Below are positions 54,601 to 61,291 of a stretch of 64,000 bases of DNA, one piece after another (the stretch's first letter is position 1; each line of letters begins with the position of its first letter). Source of the stretch: Couchioplanes caeruleus. GTDB lineage: Bacteria; Actinomycetota; Actinomycetes; Mycobacteriales; Micromonosporaceae. The stretch lies in NCBI RefSeq assembly GCF_023499255.1, contig NZ_CP092183.1:2177501-2241500 (forward strand), given 5' to 3'. The notes under the pieces are model-generated. The model ran no database searches. It saw only the letters and a list, made by a program, of their open reading frames with translations, and was not told where the DNA came from. A program made the translations under genes and the position numbers.

Positions 54601-55530
54601 CCCAAGGGCATGAAGGGCAAGCCGAAAGCTCCGGCAGCGGCCGCTCTGGAAGGTGTTGAAGGGAGCGCGCCGGCACGCGGTGCGGCGAAGCCCCAGGGGT
54701 GCCTGAACAGCTTCGCCCCGGCCACGCTTGTGCTGATGGGGGACGGCTCCACCAAGCCGATCGGCGACATCGAGGTCGGCGATCAAGTAGTGGCAACCGA
54801 TCCAGAAGCGGAACGAACCGAGAGCCGTCCGGTGATCGCCACTGTTGTCAACGACGACCGCAACTTGACCGACGTGACAGTCCGGGTCGACGAGGACGCC
54901 AGCGTCACCCTCCAGACCACGCCGGAGCATCCGTTCTGGGATGACGGAAGCAAGGTTTGGAGTGACGCTCGTGACCTGAAGCCGGGAGCCCGTCTTCGTG
55001 CGCTGGACGGGACCGACGCCCGAGTGGTCATGGCGCACTCGTATCCCGGCCAGCGCTGGATGTACAACCTCACCGTCGCGGATCTCGACACATTCTACGT
55101 GCTCGCCGGCGCAACCCCAGTGCTCGTCCACAACACCAACTGTCCGGTGTATCGTGCGCAGACTTCTCATCCTGGCAGTCAGCGCATAGCGATCGGCGCG
55201 GACGGTAATGTGTCGCTGAGTGGAGAGGGGCGTTTGTACCTGAACATGAGCGGCGACGCTTCCCATTCGCTGCAGTTCCGTGGCTCCGACGGCCAGGTTG
55301 TAGGCTTCGATGTGGACAGCGCGTTCGTGGACCAGGTGCGCGCGTCGGCCCTTCCGCAGAGAGCGCCGCGCGGATTCACAGGGAGTAGGCGAGAATGGAA
55401 CCAGCTTCGCAGCACGCGACCAGAAATCGCCGACCCGAAGGTTTCGCCGGGACTCTATGGGATTCCGTCGAACATGTTCGATGACCTCAGAGGTGCAATC
55501 GTTCCAGGGTCTGGACGGGTGGTTGGATGA
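48610..55530 (+). CDS. RHS-repeat polymorphic toxin with HINT domain and C-terminal toxin
   Basis: 2306 residues from ATG 48610, with AGGAGA upstream. A signal peptide (AGIAAGLAVALSLTGFSSVPALA) is followed by an N-terminal region (to about 280) and many YD/RHS repeats (for example YDPLGRTSQVWD, YDIRGRQRLAVDPD, YDDLGRRTGVYDD, YDAMGNPLSITD). The RHS core ends IGAREYDPVLGRFISVDPVQ (near residue 1790). A Gly/Asn/Ser linker and a helical pretoxin stretch lead to a HINT domain (about 2030-2175), from CLNSFAPATLVLMGDGST to TPVLVHNTN, which should release the toxin by self-cleavage. The last about 130 residues, from CPVYRAQTS, are the toxin. The YRAQ start hints at an ADP-ribosyltransferase-like or related fold, uncertain. 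The stop overlaps the next gene (ATGA). Confidence 0.95.
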   Translation: MIGRLSRAARTRAGIAAGLAVALSLTGFSSVPALAEPAEPPQRLSAQVEKLDQDGREVAGVGWQPRATPLAKVPAPVWPAAGSRVTVTTAPTKSATAAAEKQAAPAVTAEVIGRDAVPQRWRSGVVARLTGRAAGNASVSMDYSAYRHAFGGNWSSRLRLWRLPDCALTEPDRAGCTAAPLPSRNDPARQTVTADVSLSAGRSGTGTLVALAAGPSGDSGDFAATSLSASSSWSVGGSTGAFSWSYPMRTPPGVSGTGPGVTLSYSSAAADGRSSATNNQPSWVGEGFEYAPGFIERRYVPCSEDDSGTQNAPEYTGDLCWRSNNAVLSLAGNSTELIYEADKGWHARSEDGSKISRLTGGTNDDDNGEHWRVTATDGTQYYFGLNKLPGQDKNTNSAWTVPVYGNHADEPGHATKFADSRTTQAWRWNLDYVVDTHGNTTSYWYDVEKNQYAAEITESKNVPYVRGGTLARIDYGTWDRGSSDRSVKALAQVVFEPGDRCNSGCSEHDGVHWPDTPWDQECKSTATSCDNFSPTFWSTKRLARVLTRIWDTTKATPGWRDVDSYTLTHSFPSPGDGDAGGLWLDSIVHTGHVGGTATLPAITFKPVALQNRVRTKTNTTNNWQRLANIYTETGARVQVVYSDKECSADSLPSSPATNTKLCYPVIGPDPYDIDGPDITEWWHKYVVKQVSESDTKLENGYQSPGKTTYYAYEGSPAWHYADDDGLSKPKRKTWDQFRGYATVTTQVGDTNRTLTKTTYLRGMHGDRAAASGGTRTVTVAASLGSETVYDEDQFAGMVREQVVYNGVETKPVSKTVNVPWRSGPTASRTINGDTVTARYTGTKTTYKGTALGVDGARGWRVTSSKTTFDEDYGVAAAIQDNGDVDKAGDERCTTTTYNRNTTKNIVTLPERVTVTALPCGTDPSTADDIISDTQTLYDGATSVSTDPVRGDLTGTQVLKDWSKTSGTSWLTTATAVFDAFGRPTNAGDPVRKTTTISAYIPADALVTTRTDTLKRRDTTLSDWVTTTEMHPAWGSPTKITDPNGRVNEATYDPLGRTSQVWDQGWPRSQHADQPTKRLTYSFDTERKNYPYIKTEELNTVGGTDVSFTIYDGLLRVRQNQTEAVGGGRVVTDTLFDDHGRLELTYGAHSEPGDPSGTLWAEPQWSVPQQTLTLYDRADRPYASIFQAGDGKTSIVEKWRSTTTYEGDRTTAVPPKGGTATTTLINPLGKPVELREYSTPAGTSGSYVATKYGYNGKDQLASVTDAGGDEWTYTYDIRGRQRLAVDPDKGKTISEYDDAGDLIKTTDARNEVLAYSYDDLGRRTGVYDDEVSTTKLRAEWKYDKLWTGQPMRNQLTEAIRYDNGNAYKWQASNFDLRYQIASERWVIPASETGLDGTYSYSHGYSQYTGAPTSLTYPAKGDLATETVTTTFDATSAMPNGLKTNLPNVGSYVVGQMYTGYGEPTITTLKTNGGTYAEQSISYELDTRRVHEVKVKPETSTGTIADRFYSYDAMGNPLSITDAPQVGQADTQCFGYDSLQRLDSAWTPKPGTACDTGPDPKNLGGAAPYLLKWVIDSLGNRTEETHLSAAGETTKRTYAVPKPGKGVVRPHAVSSMTTRLPGQTTGTTSSYEYDDAGNMKLRPGATAVQALTWDAEGKPVQVLEGTKRFTNLYNADGDRLIRRDPNGTTLYLPGMEIRRDVSGSSPTVTGTRYYTFNGQTVASRTNQNDGLTWLFSDHQGTQQVAVTAAAQTATIRRQLPYGGPRGGDPAWPNLKGFVGGDKDPTGLTHIGAREYDPVLGRFISVDPVQDLTQPQQWNAYSYAGNNPIGRSDPTGMFFIDPISLIGVIGAIGQIIESGGGDSGGSGNGGNGGNGGNGSGTGNGGNSLRSIIGNGLKGQLDAGYEATVGLVTGVYSMFESTYHQASSDGAAIANGDMTVWDALWGQAKRTWNGPGMGGGNYAMLKGLFSEGKKIFTADTWGERAYAGSHLVSTIALMFVGPKGMKGKPKAPAAAALEGVEGSAPARGAAKPQGCLNSFAPATLVLMGDGSTKPIGDIEVGDQVVATDPEAERTESRPVIATVVNDDRNLTDVTVRVDEDASVTLQTTPEHPFWDDGSKVWSDARDLKPGARLRALDGTDARVVMAHSYPGQRWMYNLTVADLDTFYVLAGATPVLVHNTNCPVYRAQTSHPGSQRIAIGADGNVSLSGEGRLYLNMSGDASHSLQFRGSDGQVVGFDVDSAFVDQVRASALPQRAPRGFTGSRREWNQLRSTRPEIADPKVSPGLYGIPSNMFDDLRGAIVPGSGRVVG

Positions 55531-56087
55531 GTGCCCGAAGATTTGCAGGCGAGCAGGTGCGAGTCAGCACCTCTCCTGCATCGGATGCCGAAGGTCCTCA
55601 GGTGCTTGCCACGTTCCTTGTCACGACCAACCTAAGCCAAACCGATTACGCCGGTAGAATTCGTGCCGTCTTGTCTGCGGCCGTTACCTCGGCCAATGAA
55701 ATCTCTAGAGGTTCGGAATTCCTGCCAGAGAATAAAATTCCCGATTGGTTCGCGGAAGTTACACGCGGATCAGTTTTGGTCGGCCGTGATGACCCTGCAT
55801 CGCGGGGAGTCCGTCAATATGTCGCTCGCGAGGGCGAGGAACCTTGGGAACTCCAGGATTGGCTCTTTTGTTTCGATCCTCGGCTTAGGGGCTGGGCGTG
55901 GTGGGATCTGACAAGGGTGTCCGACGAATCGGTACTGCTTTGGGTCGACTCTTCCGGGGAGCCGGTATTTCCGTGTGAAGAGCTGCGGTGGCTGGCCTAT
56001 GCTTGTGGCGCGGAGGCTGTCGAAGGGCCTACCTTGAAACCCTTCTTGGAGTGGCGGCAAATGGCGTCCGCTCGACGAGCCGGGTGA
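55527..56087 (+). CDS. Candidate cognate immunity protein for the RHS toxin
   Basis: 186 residues. The ATG overlaps the toxin stop (ATGA), the classic arrangement for a polymorphic toxin and its immunity protein. It is soluble with no signal peptide, and has alternating strands and helices (FLVTTNLSQTDYAGRIRAVLSAAVTSANEISRG; LQDWLFCFDPRLRGWAWWDLTRVSDESVLLWVDSSG). I do not recognise a named Imm family. Base composition is clearly less GC-rich than the RHS body, which is usual for exchanged toxin/immunity ends. Confidence 0.8.
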   Translation: MSARRFAGEQVRVSTSPASDAEGPQVLATFLVTTNLSQTDYAGRIRAVLSAAVTSANEISRGSEFLPENKIPDWFAEVTRGSVLVGRDDPASRGVRQYVAREGEEPWELQDWLFCFDPRLRGWAWWDLTRVSDESVLLWVDSSGEPVFPCEELRWLAYACGAEAVEGPTLKPFLEWRQMASARRAG

Positions 56088-56156
56088 CAAATAGCTGTAG
56101 GTCGCGGCTCTCAAAGACGGGTCGAACCGTATCGGAGTGCGCGCATGTTCTGGTGA

Positions 56157-56381
56157 GACTCGCCGGCCTCATCGGTAGCGGCCTGCCCCATCTCCGACGG
56201 GGCCAAGGATGGGCGCGGAGCCGTACCCCCAGCAGGCCACATCAAATTCACGAATGGGAACGTGGAATTGAATCGGTCGCTCCGGGCTGTGGACGACGAG
56301 ACGATGCGAAGGCTGCGCTCGTACGGCAGTGGCATTTTTGACGCTGCGGATCGCCTGGAACGGGCTTCCCGCGGCCTGTGA
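56157..56381 (+). pseudogene. Orphan coding fragment without a start codon
   Basis: After an in-frame stop at 56154 the frame is open to TGA 56379-56381, without a sensible start for its first 30 codons. The decoded end (FTNGNVELNRSLRAVDDETM, then RRLRSYGSGIFDAADRLERA) has the composition of a genuine helical protein. It looks like the C-terminal relic of a displaced toxin or immunity gene. No family is recognised. Confidence 0.4.
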
Positions 56382-56561
56382 CGACTGTCTCCCGACAGGC
56401 CGCATGGAAGGAACCGGCCCTTGGGAGACTGGTTGCCGGAAACGGTGTCGCTCAACTCTCTCAGAGGGGTGGTCTACATCGGCACGGCCGAGCCGGAGCT
56501 AGATGCCCTTGTCTCAGTGGTTGTCGAAGCCGTCGCGAGATCCCCAACGCCCGTGTTTCCT

Positions 56562-56906
56562 TCAGAGCCGACGGTTCGAGGGGTGAGGGGCGTGCATCTT
56601 TACCCATCGGCGGAACGTGTGCAGGGCCTCGCCCAGGTTCAGTGGACCGCAGGCGGCACGGAAATGGTTGTTCTCTTCCCACGTGATGATCCAGTCGTGC
56701 TGGCTACGGCGAAGCTGCTGGCCTTCGTAGGGTTTACCGGCAAGGCTGGTCTGGGCGATGTCGATGTCCACCGACCATCCGGGATTGTCAACCGTGTCGA
56801 TCTTGATGCCGAACTCGTGCTCCCATTCACCGTCGCACTGTGTGACGTACTAGGCCTGCAACCAGGCCCACACGTCAGGCGCTGGCTCGTCGTACTCGTG
56901 GTGCAT
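56562..56906 (-). pseudogene. Imm53-family immunity gene with a nonsense codon
   Basis: On the minus strand from ATG 56906 the product reads HEYDEPAPDVWAWLQA, then TAG (56852-56850), then YVTQCDGEWEHEFGIKIDTV, DNPGWSVDIDIAQTSLAGKP, and ends LNLGEALHTFRRWVK. This is the Imm53 pattern (WLQxWYxxQCDGxWEHxxGIxIxTxDNPGWxVxID). The stop replaces the conserved Trp of codon 19 (TGG to TAG). The rest of the frame is intact (115 codons in all). A shorter product starting at ATG 56771 is unlikely to fold. The overlapping plus-strand frame is a shadow. Confidence 0.8.
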
Positions 56907-56939
56907 CCGTGGCCCCCGCCGTGTCCGTGAGCCGGATCT

Positions 56940-57135
56940 GAGTCAGATAAGAGTAGGCCTCGGGCAATGTAGCGCTTGAGGCAGCGCATGATCTCGGTCT
57001 TGGTGTGCCTCGGTGATGCGGTGGGCGACTTACCTGCGGGTGGGTTGATGAGAGCGCACGAGGACCAGGGCGACGCGCCATAGGACGCCGTTCGCGTTAC
57101 GGTCGCCGCCGCGGTGTACCGAGCGTTGGCCTCAT
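56940..57135 (-). mobile_element. Remnant of an IS110-like transposase C-terminus
   Basis: Decoded on the minus strand, one frame gives SVHRGGDRNANGVLWRVALV. After a frameshift, another gives SPTASPRHTKTEIMRCLKRYIARG. Together they follow the conserved C-terminal segment of actinobacterial IS110-type transposases (HRGGDRxANxxLWRxxLVR ... KxEIxRCLKRYxARE). The remnant is short, frameshifted and has no ends or inverted repeats, so it is a fossil rather than an active element. Confidence 0.6.
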
Positions 57136-57201
57136 GTCGACCCGGTCGGCGATCTAGGTGATGTAGGCAGCTGGTGACGATGCCTGCCTGTTGAGTTCCG
57201 A

Positions 57202-57631
57202 ATGGATGGTAAATACGTGGATATGAGCGAACTCCTGATGCTGGCGCGGTCAGCTTTGTGGTCCGACCGCGTACGCGCCGGCGAAGAGCTGAGCTCCTGT
57301 GCCGGCCACACGGATGTCGACGCAGTGCTTCGGGAGCTTCTGTTGGACGGGCGGGACACCGCAGTGATCGCGCGAACTGCCGAGGCACTCCTTGCTCGCG
57401 GTGATTTCAGCCGGGTGGAGACTCTTTCTGACGGCATGGGCGTTGGCCACACCAGCGCAAGCGGATCATCTCGGAGGGGCTACGGGCCGAACTCTGTTCG
57501 AGGCCAGCATGGATGCGGCAAGAGCCCAAGCAATACGTGAGTGCCTGACTCTTTCGTCGGCCGACGAGGACAGTATGGTCCGGCAGTCGGCAGAAGAATG
57601 GATTCGCCGAGTCAATCGAGCGTTGTCTTAG
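57202..57631 (+). pseudogene. Frameshifted repeat-type immunity-like gene
   Basis: From ATG 57202 (or ATG 57223) the first frame reads SELLMLARSALWSDRVRAGE, DVDAVLRELLLDGRDTAVIA and RTAEALLARGDFSRVETL. Near 57415-57440 the sensible sequence continues one frame over as FLTAWALATPAQADHLGGAT, FEASMDAARAQAIRECLTLS and SMVRQSAEEWIRRVNRALS. The whole would be a helical HEAT-like protein of about 140 residues. Similar small proteins are common downstream of RHS toxins as immunity genes. A single indel has broken it, unless there is a sequencing error. Confidence 0.65.
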
Positions 57632-57736
57632 CTCAGGGACGGCGGGCTGAAGTCTGAAGATCTTGGATGGGCGTGTACGGGTGGCTTGGCGTGACGACCG
57701 ATCACGTCGTCGATGAGCTGAGCTGACTGTGAGACC

Positions 57737-58140
57737 GTGGGCCGACGGCAACTATCCCCACTTGCGTCGCTGGGCTCGCTCGCCGGTCGTGCCTTCGACG
57801 ATATTCTTGCGAAGTTGGAGCCGGCAGTCGCGGAGGCGGTCGACCGCCCGGCCGTGCTTGACGAGCAGTTCTCGGCCATCTTCCGATCCGTTTCCCCCGG
57901 CTACGGCGTCGATTCGGCGGTGCATCTGGGGCTGCCGGGCCTCAGCGTGATGCGAGGCTGGTCCCTCGAAGGCGCGTGAGCGAGGCTGTGGAATGTGGTG
58001 ATCGCTGCACGCGTCGATGAACCTGACGCTGACAAGATCGCAAGGGAAATATCAGCAGCTAGGAGCCTGTACGCCTGGTCTGTGACGACTGTTACCGACC
58101 CGGCCAGGGCGGAAGGATTCGGGCCGTGGGCGACTTGTCC
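57737..58140 (+). pseudogene. Degenerate coding region with in-frame stop upstream of the MFS gene
   Basis: From GTG 57737 the frame reads RAFDDILAKLEPAVAEAVDR, PAVLDEQFSAIFRSVSPGYG and LGLPGLSVMRGWSLEGA. It hits TGA at 57977-57979, then resumes in the same frame as NVVIAARVDEPDADKIAREI, SAARSLYAWSVTTVTDPARA and EGFGPW. The continuity on both sides of the stop suggests one broken gene of about 130 codons. Its 3' end runs out of frame into the MFS gene, so it is also truncated. The family is unknown; an immunity gene is likely from context. Confidence 0.45.
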
Positions 58141-58145
58141 CAAGG

Positions 58146-59426
58146 GTGACTGCGACTCGCACCGAATCCCCGCCCGACACCGACGCGTCTCCCGGGGAGC
58201 TTCTCGCGCCCGGGCGGCGCTTCCGGATCGTTCTCGTGCTCGGCTTCCTCACCGCGCTGGGTCCGCTCACCATCGACATGTATCTGCCGGCGCTGCCGAC
58301 CATCACCGATGACTTCGGCGCGACCCCGGCTGCGGTGCAGCTCACGCTGACCGGCACGCTGGTCGGGCTGGCTCTCGGTCAGTTGGTGGTAGGTCCGCTG
58401 TCGGACGCGGTGGGGCGTCGGAAGCCCTTGCTCGCCGGCGTCGGCGTGCACCTGGTCGCCTCGGTTCTCTGCGTAGTCGCGCCCAACCTGGCCGTTCTGG
58501 GCACCCTGCGGGTGCTGCAGGGTCTCGGCGCCGCCGCCGCGTCGGTGGTCGCGATGGCGATCGTGCGGGATCTGTTCAGCGGGTTCGCCGCGGCGCGCCT
58601 CTTCTCCCGGCTCATTCTCGTCGTCGGCGTCGCGCCGATTCTGGCTCCGACCATCGGTGGTCAGACGCTGCAGTTCACCTCGTGGCGCGGGGTCTTCGTC
58701 GTGCTCGCCGTCGCCGCCGCCGCGATCATGGCCGCCAGCGCGACCGTCCTGCCCGAGACGCTGCCGATCGGCCGGCGTCGCAGCGGAGGGATCGCCGGCA
58801 CCCTGCGGGACTACGGCCGGCTGTTCACCGACCGGGTGTACGTCGGTCTCATCCTGGTCGCCGGGCTCGCGATGGCGGCCCTGTTCGCCTACGTGAGCGG
58901 CTCGTCGTACGTGCTGCAGGACGGCTTCGGCCTGAGCGAGCAGCAGTTCGCGTACGTGTTCGCCGGTGGCGCGGTCGGTCTGATCGGCGCCACCCAGCTC
59001 AACGTACGGCTGCTGCGGCGCTGGACGCCCCAGCAGATTTTGAGCGGTTCGCTGCTGGCCGGCCTGGGCTTCGGTTCGGTGCTGCTGGTGCTGGCCGCCA
59101 CGCGGACCGGTGGCCTGGTCGGCATCCTGATCCCGCTCTGGCTGGTGCTCGCCATGGTGGGGCTGGCGATGCCGAACGCGCCCGCCCTGGCGCTGAACCG
59201 GCACGGCGAGGCCGCGGGTACGGCCGCTGCGCTGCTCGGCGCGGTGCAGTTCGGCGTCGGCGCGCTGGCCGCACCGCTGGTCGGCGTGCTGGGCGTGGGC
59301 ACGGTCGCGATGGCCGTCGTCGTCTTCGGCGGCATGCTCGCCGCCACGCTTGTCTGCTTCCTCGTGGTCCAGCCGCACCGCCTCCCTGTCGAGCAGACGG
59401 ACGTCGCCTTCGCCGCGGCCCACTGA
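58146..59426 (+). CDS. Bcr/CflA-family MFS drug exporter
   Basis: 426 residues from GTG 58146. Twelve helices are predicted. The family signature is at the start: LGFLTALGPLTIDMYLPALPTITDDFGATPAAVQLTLTGTLVGLALGQLVVGPLSDAVGRRKPLL, including the MFS motif A (GPLSDAVGRRKP). The middle has LGTLRVLQGLGAAAASVVAMAIVRDL, motif C-like. It exports drugs or metabolites by proton antiport. Its 5' end marks the right border of the decayed toxin/immunity region. Confidence 0.93.
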   Translation: MTATRTESPPDTDASPGELLAPGRRFRIVLVLGFLTALGPLTIDMYLPALPTITDDFGATPAAVQLTLTGTLVGLALGQLVVGPLSDAVGRRKPLLAGVGVHLVASVLCVVAPNLAVLGTLRVLQGLGAAAASVVAMAIVRDLFSGFAAARLFSRLILVVGVAPILAPTIGGQTLQFTSWRGVFVVLAVAAAAIMAASATVLPETLPIGRRRSGGIAGTLRDYGRLFTDRVYVGLILVAGLAMAALFAYVSGSSYVLQDGFGLSEQQFAYVFAGGAVGLIGATQLNVRLLRRWTPQQILSGSLLAGLGFGSVLLVLAATRTGGLVGILIPLWLVLAMVGLAMPNAPALALNRHGEAAGTAAALLGAVQFGVGALAAPLVGVLGVGTVAMAVVVFGGMLAATLVCFLVVQPHRLPVEQTDVAFAAAH

Positions 59427-59433
59427 TCAACGG

Positions 59434-59465
59434 CGAAGGGCCGCCACGGGTGTGGCGGCCCTTCG
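59434..59465. terminator. Bidirectional hairpin between MFS and GH64 genes
   Basis: A 14-bp perfect inverted repeat (59434-59447 with 59452-59465) with a GGGT loop lies between the convergent stops at 59426 and 59478. Confidence 0.85.
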
Positions 59466-59477
59466 GTGAAGAACGGA

Positions 59478-61112
59478 TCAGAACGGCGTCATGACGATGC
59501 CGGCCTGGCGCGGGTCGCCGCTGTGCACGAGCGACTCCTGGTTCTGCACGTCGTCGAAGGCGAAGGCGTACGCCTTGCCGTCGGCCATCTGGTCGTGGAT
59601 GACCTTGGCGTAGTGGTTGCTGGGCTCGCCCTTGTAGAAGTCCGCCGCGGTACCGCTCGGCTGGGTGTCGAGCGTGCCGAGCGTGGTGCGCTGCATGGCC
59701 GCGCAGAGCGTCCGGGCGATCGGGCCGACGACGAGGTCGTTCGGTGCGCCGAGGGCGCCGTCGCAGCCCCACACGTTGGCCGTGGACGGCTTGGTGAACG
59801 AGGCCACCACCTTGCCGCTGCCGTCGGTGAAGTTCATGACGTTGCCGCTGGTGCGGCCGGAGAACTTCGTGTTCGGCTGGTCGCCGAACGGCACCACGGT
59901 CAAGGTCTTGCTCGTGTACGCGTTCCACGCCCGATTGATGTACGGGTCCAGGTACGTGGCGCTCATCAGTCCGGCGTCGGCGGCCTTGCCGGGGGCGAGG
60001 ACGCGCAGCACCGTACCGTCGGAGCGGGTGACGACGCTCTTGGCGAAGTCGGGCTGGGCCTTGATCGCGTCGATGACCTTCTGCCGGCCGCCCGCCTTGA
60101 GCTCGCCGGTCTTGATCGTCGCGCCGTTGCCGCCCTGGACGCTGACGACGTGCGGGATCGCGAACATGTCGACCTGCGAGCTGTTCAGCCACAGACCGGA
60201 GTCGTTGAGGGTGAACTCGCTCCAGTCGAACAGGATGTCGTGGTTGGGGTCGCCACCGGCCCACGGCGCCGGCTGCACCAGCCCGTCGGTGCTGAGCCGG
60301 AAGTCCAGCTTCTTGCCGAACGACATGTAGAGCCGGCCGGACAGGTTCTTCGGCATCTTGATGGTGGTGCTGGAGCCGTTGGCCGGCCCGGGGATCGACA
60401 CGTCCGGCGCCGGCACCGGTACGGCCGCGCCGCCGGTCCACGGGGTGAAGGTGCCGCCGGCGTTGACGTAGCCCAGCTTGCCGGTGCTCAGGTTGACGCC
60501 GAGGACGTACAGGAAGACGGCGTCGGAGCGGCCCGTGTCGTTGGTGACCTTGACCGGGAGCAGGTTCGAGGCCGGCGGCGGGCTCGGGTTGTCCGCGGGC
60601 TTCGTCGTGGTGGGCGTCGCGGCCGGGGGTTTCGTGGTGGGCGCTGTGGTCACCGGGGGCGGCACGGGGCGGTAGGACGTCGGCGCGACCGTGGGGGCGG
60701 TCGTCGGTGCCGGCGCGCCGCCGCCGCTGCACGGCTGGCCGTTGAGCTTGCAGTTGAGCGGGTTGCCGCCGGAGCCGATGAAGCCGAACGTCACCTTGCC
60801 GTCGACCGGGACGGCGCCGTTCCAGGCGCGGTTGGTGAACGTGCGGTGCTGGCCGCTGGCGGCCATGTCGGCTTCCCAGAAGCTGCCGATCGTGGCGCCC
60901 GCGGGCAGGTCGAACTCGACCTTCCAGGAGCTCATCGCCTTCGGGCCGCCGTTGGTGATCGTCACGCCGCCCTGCCAGCCGGAGCCCCAGTCGGACGTCT
61001 TCGAGAAGACCGCCGTGGTGGCCGCCGCGGACGCCGGCATGGCGATCCAGGCGGTGGCCCCGGCGGCCACCACGGCGGCTGTCGAGAGGATGAGTGTTCG
61101 CTTGCGGCGCAT
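59478..61112 (-). CDS. Secreted CBM2-GH64 beta-1,3-glucanase
   Basis: 544 residues from ATG 61112 (GGAGG 11 nt upstream); an ATG 7 codons earlier is less likely. A signal peptide (MRRKRTLILSTAAVVAAGATAWIAMPASA) is followed by a CBM2 (about residues 30-135, with SDWGSGWQGGVTITNGGPKAMSSWKVEFDLP and the paired Cys of NCKLNGQPC). A Pro/Thr linker (about 138-185) leads to a GH64 catalytic domain (about 187-544). Recognisable GH64 blocks are YLYVLGVNLSTGKLGYV-like, FDWSEFTLNDSGLWLNSSQVDMFAIP, VPFGDQPNTKFSGRTSGNVMNF and DQMADGKAYAFAFDD. GH64 enzymes typically release laminaripentaose from beta-1,3-glucan, so fungal walls or curdlan are likely targets. Confidence 0.94.
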   Translation of the reverse strand: MRRKRTLILSTAAVVAAGATAWIAMPASAAATTAVFSKTSDWGSGWQGGVTITNGGPKAMSSWKVEFDLPAGATIGSFWEADMAASGQHRTFTNRAWNGAVPVDGKVTFGFIGSGGNPLNCKLNGQPCSGGGAPAPTTAPTVAPTSYRPVPPPVTTAPTTKPPAATPTTTKPADNPSPPPASNLLPVKVTNDTGRSDAVFLYVLGVNLSTGKLGYVNAGGTFTPWTGGAAVPVPAPDVSIPGPANGSSTTIKMPKNLSGRLYMSFGKKLDFRLSTDGLVQPAPWAGGDPNHDILFDWSEFTLNDSGLWLNSSQVDMFAIPHVVSVQGGNGATIKTGELKAGGRQKVIDAIKAQPDFAKSVVTRSDGTVLRVLAPGKAADAGLMSATYLDPYINRAWNAYTSKTLTVVPFGDQPNTKFSGRTSGNVMNFTDGSGKVVASFTKPSTANVWGCDGALGAPNDLVVGPIARTLCAAMQRTTLGTLDTQPSGTAADFYKGEPSNHYAKVIHDQMADGKAYAFAFDDVQNQESLVHSGDPRQAGIVMTPF

Positions 61113-61233
61113 GGGGGGTAGTGCCTCCGTCAAGGGGATGTGAAGTCCCCGTAATTATCAGGAGTCTTTACCGTGCCGACGGTTTTTTAAGACGATCATT
61201 AAAGGTTCCGTAAGGGATCACGGACACGAAGGG

Positions 61234-61270
61234 TCGCCCGCCGGTCGCGCATCGCGAAACCGGCGGGCGA
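61234..61270 (-). terminator. Hairpin after the protease gene
   Basis: A 12-bp inverted repeat (61234-61245 with 61259-61270) with a 13-nt loop lies 22 bp past the stop of the protease gene. Confidence 0.75.
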
Positions 61271-61291
61271 TAACACTTTTCCGGGTGTGAG

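Noticed and set aside
50326..55266. Very long antisense open frame opposite the RHS gene
   Set aside because: It is a high-GC mirror frame with Arg/Val/Gly-rich, motif-free sequence. The RHS gene on the other strand is unambiguous.
56421..56930. Plus-strand frame from a TTG with a GGAAGGA site
   Set aside because: Most of it lies antisense to the clearly recognisable Imm53 sequence, and its C-terminus reads through the Pro/Arg-rich complement. The first 45 codons could be a relic, but the frame as a whole is a shadow.
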